A stretch of DNA of 64,000 nt from contig NZ_CP033092.2 in assembly GCF_003697165.2 (NCBI RefSeq), positions 2,480,001 through 2,544,000 on the forward strand, read 5' to 3'. The translations under genes and the position numbers were made by a program. This document shows positions 56,860 to 64,000 of the stretch, piece after piece. The number at the start of each line of letters is the position of its first letter. The first letter of the stretch is position 1. This stretch comes from Escherichia coli DSM 30083 = JCM 1649 = ATCC 11775 (GTDB lineage: Bacteria; Pseudomonadota; Gammaproteobacteria; Enterobacterales; Enterobacteriaceae). The notes under the pieces were generated by a model, which made no database searches, had not been told where the DNA came from, and was given only the letters and a program-made list of their open reading frames with translations.

Positions 56860-57024
56860 TTGCAGGCACACCTTCGGCCCTGAGAAAATTTAATCAGGTT
56901 GTGAGCTACCGCGCATTATGCCGTCTGTAAGGTTATCTTCTGGAGTATAGACAAGGAGTTAGGATATATGACTGCTATTCGAAATTCATATTACCCAACC
57001 TGAGAGGAATTAAATTAAACGCTA

Positions 57025-58431
57025 TTACAGCCGTTCTTGAATAAGTTTGCCTAATTGTTTTACCGCCTGTTCTTCACGTTCTCCCCACTGCCACGCGGTA
57101 TTAAAACGAAAAAAACGTGACCAGTTTTCACCGGTAGAAAACATATTACCCGGCGCAATACTGATATGATGCGTCAGTGCCACCAGGCTTAATTCTCCTG
57201 CATCTAACGGCTCGGGGAGCTCCAGCCAGAGAAAATAACCGCTGTCATTGTGATGAATTTTGACTTCCGCAGGCAGATAACGCAGCAAAGCCTGCCAGGC
57301 GCGTTGTTTACGTTCCGCAAGCTGGCGACGCAGGCGACGAAGATGAGCATCGTATCGGCGAGTAGAAAGGTAATCCACCAGCGCAAGCTGCATCGGTGAG
57401 CTGGTGGAAAGCGTACTCATCAACTGCAAGCGTTGAATTTTACGTGCATGTTTTCCGGCGGCGACCCAACCAATACGAAAACCAGGCACCAGACATTTCG
57501 AAAACGAAGAGCAATGCAAAACACCATCGTGGCGATCCCACGCTTTCGCAGGCAGCGGTTTTTCCCGTCCAAAATAAAGTTCGCTATAAACGTCATCTTC
57601 AATCAGCGTTACGTTGTACTGATTGAGCAACGCTACCAGCCGCACTTTTTTCTGCGGCGTTAAGGTAAATCCAAGTGGGTTCTGGCTATTAGTCATCAGC
57701 CAGCACGCTTTCACCGGATACTCCTGCAACGCCAGTTCCAGCGCCTGAAGATCGATCCCTTCTTTAATATCCGTCGCTACCGATAACGCCTTCAGCCGTA
57801 ACCGCTCCAGCGCCTGCAACGCGCCGTAGAAACAAGGATTCTCTACTATCACCCAATCGCCCGGTTCAGTTACCGCTTGCAAACTGAGGTTTAATGCCTC
57901 TAACGCCCCGGCGGTAATGACAATTTCATCAGGTGAAATGGTGATGCCCTGTAAGGCATAGCGACGAGCAATAGCCTGACGCAGTTCTACGTTTCCTGGC
58001 GGTAAGTTTTCAATCACGCTCATCGCCGTGGCGGTTTTGCTTACCTGCGCCAGCGAGCGGTTTAGTTGTTGGAGGGGGAAAAGTCGCGGGTCGGGAAAGG
58101 CCGAGGCAAACGGAACTACCGACGGATCGCGACTGGCCTGCAACATATCAAAAATATAGGTGTTGATATCGACTGCTTCATCTCGTGTGACTGGAATGAC
58201 TGTCGCTTTCGGCATTTTTATTGCCTGTGGCGCAACGTAATAACCCGATTGCGGTCGCGCGATAATATATCCCTGACTTTCGAGCAACTGATAGGCATGG
58301 CTGACAGTCATAAAGCTCATGCCAGAAAGCGCCACCTGGTCACGCAACGAAGGCAAACGATCGCCGGGTTGCCAGATACCCGACGCAATCTGCTCGCGTA
58401 ATTGTTCTGCAAGCTGCTGGTATTTTTTCAT
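57025..58431 (-). CDS. ydcR: YdcR, MocR-type GntR/aminotransferase regulator
   Basis: A 468-residue fusion: an N-terminal GntR winged helix (about residues 1-75, REQIASGIWQPGDRLPSLRDQ) and a fold-type I aminotransferase-like domain with PLP lysine in SSFSKCLVPGFRIGW. MocR proteins sense a metabolite through PLP and usually regulate neighbours, here probably ydcSTUV-patD lying downstream on the same strand. Confidence 0.92.
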   Translation of the reverse strand: MKKYQQLAEQLREQIASGIWQPGDRLPSLRDQVALSGMSFMTVSHAYQLLESQGYIIARPQSGYYVAPQAIKMPKATVIPVTRDEAVDINTYIFDMLQASRDPSVVPFASAFPDPRLFPLQQLNRSLAQVSKTATAMSVIENLPPGNVELRQAIARRYALQGITISPDEIVITAGALEALNLSLQAVTEPGDWVIVENPCFYGALQALERLRLKALSVATDIKEGIDLQALELALQEYPVKACWLMTNSQNPLGFTLTPQKKVRLVALLNQYNVTLIEDDVYSELYFGREKPLPAKAWDRHDGVLHCSSFSKCLVPGFRIGWVAAGKHARKIQRLQLMSTLSTSSPMQLALVDYLSTRRYDAHLRRLRRQLAERKQRAWQALLRYLPAEVKIHHNDSGYFLWLELPEPLDAGELSLVALTHHISIAPGNMFSTGENWSRFFRFNTAWQWGEREEQAVKQLGKLIQERL

Positions 58432-58509
58432 TATCGAATCGTAATTATGTGCAGATGATTCGGCAGTCTATATCAGTTGTTAAAAATGACAACTTTTCAT
58501 TAACTGTAA

Positions 58510-58743
<234 letters not shown>

Positions 58744-58924
58744 CGAAGTTTACCTCCGTGTGTAATGTGCTCGAAAATAGCACTAAATCGCCGCAACGGC
58801 AGAATGCAATGCAAAATCAGGAAGGAAGATTCCAGAATTTCTTTGCTCTAATTTGCAAAACTGAATAATAACCTCAAGAAACGATCGGCATCATAGCGGC
58901 AAAAGGTTAGAAAAAGGTGGCGGG

Positions 58925-59155
58925 ATGTTTTCGAAGGCGTTATCGGTTGTCTTATTAACGTGTGCACTGTTCTCAGGACAACTCATGGCAGGGCACAAAG
59001 GACATGAATTTATGTGGGTAAAGAATGTGGATCATCAGTTGCGTCATGAAGCGGACAGCGATGAATTGCGTGCTGTGGCGGAAGAGTCGGCGGAAGGTTT
59101 GCGCGAGCATTTTTACTGGCAAAAATCGCGCAAACCAGAAGCGGGACAGCGTTGA
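58925..59155 (+). CDS. yncJ: YncJ, small secreted protein
   Basis: A 76-residue protein with signal peptide MFSKALSVVLLTCALFSGQL, cleavage after MA, and a charged 54-residue mature part rich in His, Glu and Arg. Function unknown. It lies between the hicB remnant and rlhA and is the same protein as K-12 YncJ by memory. Confidence 0.9.
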   Translation: MFSKALSVVLLTCALFSGQLMAGHKGHEFMWVKNVDHQLRHEADSDELRAVAEESAEGLREHFYWQKSRKPEAGQR

Positions 59156-59162
59156 GTCGTGT

Positions 59163-59197
59163 GTTGCCGGATGCGGCGTGACACCTTACCCGGCAGG
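59163..59197. repeat. REP element after yncJ
   Basis: GTTGCCGGATGCGGCGTGAC...CCTTACCCGGCA, a single REP-type unit between convergent yncJ and rlhA. Confidence 0.8.
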
Positions 59198-59246
59198 CAA
59201 TATCATGCAGATTTGATGAGTGGTGAGTAACCCGAAAACTGGCGTT

Positions 59247-61208
59247 TTACCCTTTTCGCTTCGGCAATGTTTTCAGCAGATCATCCGGACTTACGGATGC
59301 CACTACGCTTCCCGGTAACGGCATTTTCAGTATGTGATTTTTGATTTTGCCAATGACGTGCATCTCGCATGGGCGGCAATCAAACTTTAGCGTTAATACT
59401 TCATCGCCGTTAACCAGTTGCATTGGCGTCGCCTTCCAGCTTTTGATATTGCCTTTCGCCTGTTTCGGGCACAGATTGAAGGCAAAGCGCAGACAATGCT
59501 TGGTGATCATCACCGGGACTTCGCCCTTCTCTTCATGTGCCTCATACGCCGCGTCAATCAGTTGCACACCATAGCGATGATAAAATTCACGCGCTTTCTG
59601 GTTGTATACGTTCGCGAGGAAACTCAGATGCGTTTGCGGATAAACTGGCGCAGGATCAGCAACCGGTTTACGGCTGCCGCGCTGGTAACTGGCAAGACGC
59701 GCAGCATCAAGCATATCGGCGGCTTCACGGCGGAACTGGTTTAACAGACTGTTTGGTACAAACAGCGCCCCCGGCAAATTAATTTGCACATTGCGGGCGT
59801 AATAGATGGTTTGCCCCAGTTTTGCCAGACCATCCTTCAGATTGTTCATTGCTTTTTCGGCGTTATTGGCTTCGTCGAACTGCCCGTCCAGCGTATGTGT
59901 GATGCTGACACCCTCTTCACTGGTGAGGGTCAGAATCAGTTGTTCCTGCCAGCCGCCCAGTTCAATGTCTACCGCCACCCGACGTTCGCTGGAGGTTTTT
60001 GTCAGTGCCTGCTGCCAGTTATGATCAAGATTACGGTTTAGTGGGTGATGCGGGCGAATTTTGTGCAAATCTGCTGGCATTTCATTGGGCCAGACGCGGT
60101 ACTGATTTTCTCCGGTTTTCTCTACCGTATTGGCACGAAAACCGACGACTTCACGTTTAATCATCACGTTCAGGCCATCGCCATTTGCCAGTGGCTCGGT
60201 AACGGCAACATCAATATGATCTTTCGCTACTTTCAATACTTCGCCCACCGGCAGGCCGATAAATTTCGGCGAATCGAACGCGCCAATATCGCCTTTACGG
60301 GCATTCACAAAATAATCTGTGCTACCACGGTGGAAAGTCTTTTCCGTCGATGGAACAAAGAAATGTTCAGTACGACCTGATGAAGCGCGCGCCAGATCGC
60401 CACGTTCTTCAATAATGGCATCCAGCATCTGACGATAATGGGCGGTGATATTCTTCACGTAGCTCATATCTTTGTAACGCCCTTCAATCTTGAAGGAGCG
60501 TACGCCAGCATCAATCAGCGCGCCGAGGTTGGCAGTCTGATCGTTATCTTTCATCGACAGCAGATGTTTTTCATAGGAAACCACCCGCCCCTGATCGTCT
60601 TTCAATGTGTATGGCAAACGGCACGCCTGCGAGCAATCGCCACGGTTGGCGCTACGCCCTGTTTGCGCATGAGAAATGTAGCACTGACCCGAATAGGCCA
60701 CGCACAATGCGCCATGAATAAAGAATTCAATGGTCGCGTCCGTGGCCTGGTGAATCGCGCGGAGCTGCTCAAGATTCAGCTCTCGCGCCAGCACAATCTG
60801 CGTGAAGCCAACATCAGAGAGGAACTTCGCTTTTTCTACTGTACGAATATCGCACTGCGTACTGGCGTGCAGTTCAATCGGCGGAATATCAAGTTCCAGA
60901 ATCCCCATATCCTGAACAATCAGCGCATCGACACCGGTCTGGTAGAGGTCAGTAATCAGCCGTTGCGCGGGTTCCAGCTCATCATCATGCAAAATGGTGT
61001 TAAGCGTGACGAAAATTTTTGCACCATAACGATGGGCAAACGGCACCAACTCGGCAATATCTTTCAGGCTATTACTGGCATTATGACGGGCACCAAAACC
61101 AGGGCCGCCGATATAAACAGCATCGGCACCGTGCAAAATAGCTTCGCGGGCAATGGCGGCATCGCGTGCCGGGCTTAACAGTTCAAGACGATGAGAAGAT
61201 ACGGTCAC
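59247..61208 (-). CDS. rlhA: RlhA (YdcP), 23S rRNA C2501 hydroxylation protein, peptidase U32 family
   Basis: A 653-residue protein of the U32 family, needed for 5-hydroxycytidine at 23S rRNA position 2501. The family motif around EFFIHGALCVAYSGQCYIS, CSQACRLPY and the later CxxC pairs give four conserved Cys typical of U32 iron-sulfur binding. The start used is GTG at 61208 (known TVSSHRLELL terminus); an upstream in-frame GTG at 61250 would add 14 residues. Confidence 0.93.
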   Translation of the reverse strand: MTVSSHRLELLSPARDAAIAREAILHGADAVYIGGPGFGARHNASNSLKDIAELVPFAHRYGAKIFVTLNTILHDDELEPAQRLITDLYQTGVDALIVQDMGILELDIPPIELHASTQCDIRTVEKAKFLSDVGFTQIVLARELNLEQLRAIHQATDATIEFFIHGALCVAYSGQCYISHAQTGRSANRGDCSQACRLPYTLKDDQGRVVSYEKHLLSMKDNDQTANLGALIDAGVRSFKIEGRYKDMSYVKNITAHYRQMLDAIIEERGDLARASSGRTEHFFVPSTEKTFHRGSTDYFVNARKGDIGAFDSPKFIGLPVGEVLKVAKDHIDVAVTEPLANGDGLNVMIKREVVGFRANTVEKTGENQYRVWPNEMPADLHKIRPHHPLNRNLDHNWQQALTKTSSERRVAVDIELGGWQEQLILTLTSEEGVSITHTLDGQFDEANNAEKAMNNLKDGLAKLGQTIYYARNVQINLPGALFVPNSLLNQFRREAADMLDAARLASYQRGSRKPVADPAPVYPQTHLSFLANVYNQKAREFYHRYGVQLIDAAYEAHEEKGEVPVMITKHCLRFAFNLCPKQAKGNIKSWKATPMQLVNGDEVLTLKFDCRPCEMHVIGKIKNHILKMPLPGSVVASVSPDDLLKTLPKRKG

Positions 61209-61280
61209 TTTCTTATCCAGTAGCTGAAAAATGGCGGCTATTTTAGCCACAAGCGCGACGTTGCGAAATAGTTTTCCCGC

Positions 61281-61817
61281 TTAACTGCGCGGGTAATGGA
61301 TGAGGGAATGAAAATGTACGGTTTGCTCTCCACCATTACGATAGACATGCGTGACGTCTGCAGCAAATCGAACGCCTTCCCCACAATTAAGGCTCTGCCA
61401 TTCACCATCAACACACAGATCAAGTTGTCCATCAATGACGACGACATGTTCGATTACCCCCTTTTCATGGGGCGTCGATTCGCTTATTGCACCGGGTGCC
61501 ATCTGAATCGAGAAGTGTTCAAAGCAGAGTTGTGGATCATAAGGAAACAGCGAAGTGATCACCATCGCCTGCCGTTGTGGATCATAAACTGAAGGCGTAG
61601 CGGACTGCGGCGGGGAAATAAATGTTGAAAATGGCACGTTCAACCCGGTGGCAATTTTCCATAATGTCGCGACCGTCGGGCTGGATTCATTACGCTCAAT
61701 CTGCCCTAACATCGCTTTAGAAACGCCCGTCGCTTCTGCCAGTCGCGAAAGACTCCAGCCGCGCTGCTGACGTAGTTGTTTAAGTGTGGTGGATAAAAAG
61801 CGAGCGAGATTTTCCAT
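61281..61817 (-). CDS. sutR: SutR (YdcN), XRE-family regulator of sulfur utilisation
   Basis: A 178-residue protein with an N-terminal helix-turn-helix (residues about 17-37, WSLSRLAEATGVSKAMLGQIER) and a C-terminal cupin sensor domain. In E. coli SutR regulates sulfur-utilisation genes. It is divergent from ydcO, with palindromic operators between them. Confidence 0.94.
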   Translation of the reverse strand: MENLARFLSTTLKQLRQQRGWSLSRLAEATGVSKAMLGQIERNESSPTVATLWKIATGLNVPFSTFISPPQSATPSVYDPQRQAMVITSLFPYDPQLCFEHFSIQMAPGAISESTPHEKGVIEHVVVIDGQLDLCVDGEWQSLNCGEGVRFAADVTHVYRNGGEQTVHFHSLIHYPRS

Positions 61818-61851
61818 GCGACTCCTCCGGCAAAACGGAAGTTTATCACTT

Positions 61852-61899
61852 GTGCGTTATAACGGACAAATGCTACGGTACCTGTACGTTATAACGCAC
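61852..61899. promoter_or_regulatory. Putative SutR operator pair between sutR and ydcO
   Basis: GTGCGTTATAACG at 61852-61864 and its mirror CGTTATAACGCAC at 61887-61899 share a palindromic GTTATAAC core, separated by 22 bases. Placement between divergent genes and a cupin-XRE neighbour suggests autoregulation and control of ydcO. Confidence 0.7.
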
Positions 61900-61908
61900 G
61901 AGGTGACT

Positions 61909-63081
61909 ATGCGTCTGTTTTCTATTCCTCCACCCACGCTACTGGCGGGGTTTCTGGCGGTATTAATTGGCTACGCCAGTTCAGCGGCAATAATCTGGCA
62001 AGCAGCGATTGTCGCCGGAGCCACCACTGCACAAATCTCTGGCTGGATGACGGCGCTGGGGCTGGCAATGGGCGTCAGTACGCTGGCTCTGACATTATGG
62101 TATCGCGTACCTGTTCTCACCGCATGGTCAACGCCTGGCGCGGCTTTGTTGGTCACCGGATTGCAGGGACTAACACTTAACGAAACCATCGGCGTTTTTA
62201 TTGTCACCAACGTGTTAATAGTCCTCTGCGGCATAACGGGACTCTTTGCTCGTCTGATGCGCATTATTCCGCACTCGCTTGCGGCGGCAATGCTTGCCGG
62301 GATTTTATTACGTTTTGGTTTACAGGCGTTTGCCAGTCTGGATGGTCAATTTACGTTGTGTGGCAGTATGTTGCTGGCATGGCTGGCAACCAGGGCCGTT
62401 GCGCCGCGCTATGCGGTAATTGCCGCGATGATTATTGGGATCGTGATCGTTATCGCGCAAGGTGACGTTGTCACAACTGATGTTGTCTTTAAACCCGTTC
62501 TCCCCACTTATATTCCCCCTGATTTTTCGTTTGCTCACAGTCTGAGCGTTGCACTCCCCCTTTTTCTGGTGACGATGGCATCGCAAAACGCACCGGGTAT
62601 CGCAGCAATGAAAGCAGCCGGGTATTCGGCTCCTGTTTCGCCGTTGATTGTGTTTACTGGATTGCTGGCGCTTGTTTTTTCCCCTTTCGGCGTTTATTCC
62701 GTCGGTATTGCGGCAATCACCGCGGCTATTTGCCAAAGCCCGGAAGCGCATCCGGATAAAGATCAACGTTGGCTGGCCGCTGCCGTTGCCGGCATTTTTT
62801 ATTTGATCGCAGGTCTGTTTGGTAGTGCCATTACCGGGATGATGGCTGCCCTGCCCGTAAGTTGGATCCAGATGCTGGCAGGTCTTGCGCTGTTGAGTAC
62901 CATTGGCGGCAGTTTGTATCAGGCGCTGCATAATGAGCGTGAGCGCGACGCGGCGGTGGTGGCATTTCTGGTAACGGCAAGTGGATTGACGCTGTTCGGG
63001 ATTGGTTCTGCGTTTTGGGGATTAATTGCCGGAGGCGTTTGTTACGTGGTGTTGAATTTAATCGCTGACAGAAACCGATAA
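61909..63081 (+). CDS. ydcO: YdcO, BenE-family proton symporter
   Basis: A 390-residue inner-membrane protein with about 12 hydrophobic segments, of the benzoate/H+ symporter BenE family. The ATG at 61909 starts MRLFSIPPPTLLAGF and follows GAGGTG; an upstream frame from 61786 crosses the operators and is rejected. Its substrate in E. coli is unproven; pairing with SutR suggests a sulfur-linked compound. Confidence 0.9.
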   Translation: MRLFSIPPPTLLAGFLAVLIGYASSAAIIWQAAIVAGATTAQISGWMTALGLAMGVSTLALTLWYRVPVLTAWSTPGAALLVTGLQGLTLNETIGVFIVTNVLIVLCGITGLFARLMRIIPHSLAAAMLAGILLRFGLQAFASLDGQFTLCGSMLLAWLATRAVAPRYAVIAAMIIGIVIVIAQGDVVTTDVVFKPVLPTYIPPDFSFAHSLSVALPLFLVTMASQNAPGIAAMKAAGYSAPVSPLIVFTGLLALVFSPFGVYSVGIAAITAAICQSPEAHPDKDQRWLAAAVAGIFYLIAGLFGSAITGMMAALPVSWIQMLAGLALLSTIGGSLYQALHNERERDAAVVAFLVTASGLTLFGIGSAFWGLIAGGVCYVVLNLIADRNR

Positions 63082-63087
63082 TAAAAA

Positions 63088-63112
63088 GCGCCATCTAACG
63101 ATGGCGCGTCTG
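63088..63112. terminator. Terminator between ydcO and ydcL
   Basis: GCGCCATC/GATGGCGC perfect stem with TAAC loop between two convergent genes; serves either direction. Confidence 0.75.
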
Positions 63113-63115
63113 GAA

Positions 63116-63784
63116 CTACTTTTTGTTAACGTCAAACATGGTGGCATCGGTCGCCATGTCATCAATAACTTGTTTAATATTTTCGAAAGCCATTGGCGTA
63201 CTTTCGTTATTCAGGTCTTTACCTTCGCCCTGACGAACGACCTTGATAACCGGTTTATTAGTCGCTGCATCAATCAGCTCACCTTCAAAATACAAGCGAG
63301 TATCCATGGTACGGTGGCCTGTAGCCATTTGCGTCCCCGCAACCACTAATGCAACAGGAACCACTTCATAGAATTGCAGCCCTTCTTTACTGGTATCTAC
63401 ACCGGTAATGGCCCCACGGAAAATCAGACTACGCGGCCCAGCGGTGGTAACCAGTGGTTTACGCTGCGCTATCGCTTCTTTCATTTCGGTGTTGGTATAG
63501 TTCAAAATTTTATCCAGAACTTTCTGCCCTACCTGGGTAGAAGGTTTCGGTACCGGATAATAAGTGATTGGGTTCCAGACGATGCTGTCATATTTGCTTT
63601 GATCAAAACTCGGGTCTACCCAACGTAAAACAGGTTTACCTGTTGCCGAGGTTGTTTCTTTTAAATCAGAGTAATTGTTTAAAAAACCAGAATATTTATC
63701 TGGCTGGGTGATTTTAGAGGCACAACCAGACAGAGCCAACAAGCCGCATAAAGCTGCAACTTTCGCAAATGATGTGGTACGCAT
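63116..63784 (-). CDS. ydcL: YdcL, DUF3313 outer-membrane lipoprotein
   Basis: A 222-residue lipoprotein. The signal ends in the lipobox LSGC with the acceptor Cys at residue 21 (MRTTSFAKVAALCGLLALSG then CASK). The remainder is a DUF3313-type domain of unknown function. It converges on ydcO across a shared terminator. Confidence 0.92.
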   Translation of the reverse strand: MRTTSFAKVAALCGLLALSGCASKITQPDKYSGFLNNYSDLKETTSATGKPVLRWVDPSFDQSKYDSIVWNPITYYPVPKPSTQVGQKVLDKILNYTNTEMKEAIAQRKPLVTTAGPRSLIFRGAITGVDTSKEGLQFYEVVPVALVVAGTQMATGHRTMDTRLYFEGELIDAATNKPVIKVVRQGEGKDLNNESTPMAFENIKQVIDDMATDATMFDVNKK

Positions 63785-63880
63785 GAATAGTTTCCTGAGA
63801 TGATTATATTACTTTCTAAGTTATAGCAAAAAGCGCCGCTTCGTGTTGTGGCAAAAAAAGTGTTGGTGAAAATAAATTTT

Positions 63881-63926
63881 TTAGCCCCTTTTCAGACGAC
63901 ATAGTCAATGCCGAAAAAGGGGCTAA
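63881..63926. other. Long inverted repeat near the window end
   Basis: TTAGCCCCTTTTC at 63881-63893 pairs with GAAAAAGGGGCTAA at 63913-63926 (one bulged base) around a 19-base loop. It may be a terminator of a gene beyond the window or the end of a transposon of the IS200/IS605 type, which K-12 carries near here. The remaining bases to 64000 show no complete gene. Confidence 0.4.
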
Positions 63927-64000
63927 GTCAATCATCAGTAGTTAAATTTCAGTAAGTTAAGCGGCTAAAAAACTTCGACTACTGTGATTAATTTCACATC

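Overview
The window is a chromosomal segment of Escherichia coli, or a very close relative, but not K-12. Nearly every protein can be matched from memory to a known E. coli gene, and the order follows the K-12 replication-terminus region from ydeM to ydcL. No tRNA, rRNA, CRISPR array or intact insertion sequence was seen. All identifications come from reading the sequence and from knowledge of the families; no database search was run.

Layout. 1-7488: the 3' end of ydeM, then yddA-yddB-pqqL, a Fur-box-preceded set of inner-membrane ABC protein, TonB-dependent receptor and periplasmic M16 protease. 7750-10940: gadB-gadC glutamate acid resistance with its GAD box. 11071-15356: digH, a dosC reduced to a deletion remnant, and intact dosP. 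15546-19773: osmC, bdm, sra, maeA and adhP (stress and stationary-phase functions). 19959-20521: a HigBA-type toxin-antitoxin pair. 20750-25340: fdnGHI, the nitrate-inducible formate dehydrogenase, whose fdnG is read through an in-frame UGA (selenocysteine). 25572-34862: yddG, narU and narZYWV, the second nitrate reductase. 34942-37520: yddE, nhoA, yddH.

37586-43823 is the accessory part. In place of the K-12 rhsE neighbourhood there is an AT-rich patch with a broken acetyltransferase gene, an H-repeat transposase fragment and a leftward operon: PAAR protein, VgrG with an acidic linker and transthyretin-like C-terminal extension, a HExxH metallopeptidase-like protein whose start overlaps the vgrG stop, and a signal-peptide-bearing protein that is the likely immunity partner. 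This looks like a type VI secretion effector-immunity module and is the least conventional content of the window. A frameshifted yncG lies just beyond it.

44090-63784 returns to backbone: ansP, yncE/yncD (divergent, with a Fur box), mnaT-ydcZ, ydcY, ortT, yncL, the putrescine module ydcR-ydcSTUV-patD, a hicB fragment, yncJ, rlhA, the divergent sutR/ydcO pair with palindromic operators, and ydcL. Relative to K-12 as I remember it, the ddp operon, most of dosC, yddJKL, pptA-ydcC-rhsE, mcbR-curA and hicA are absent.

Functionally the segment combines anaerobic respiration (FdnGHI with NarZYWV and NarU form a formate-to-nitrate electron route), acid and osmotic stress, iron acquisition, polyamine use and an interbacterial competition cassette.
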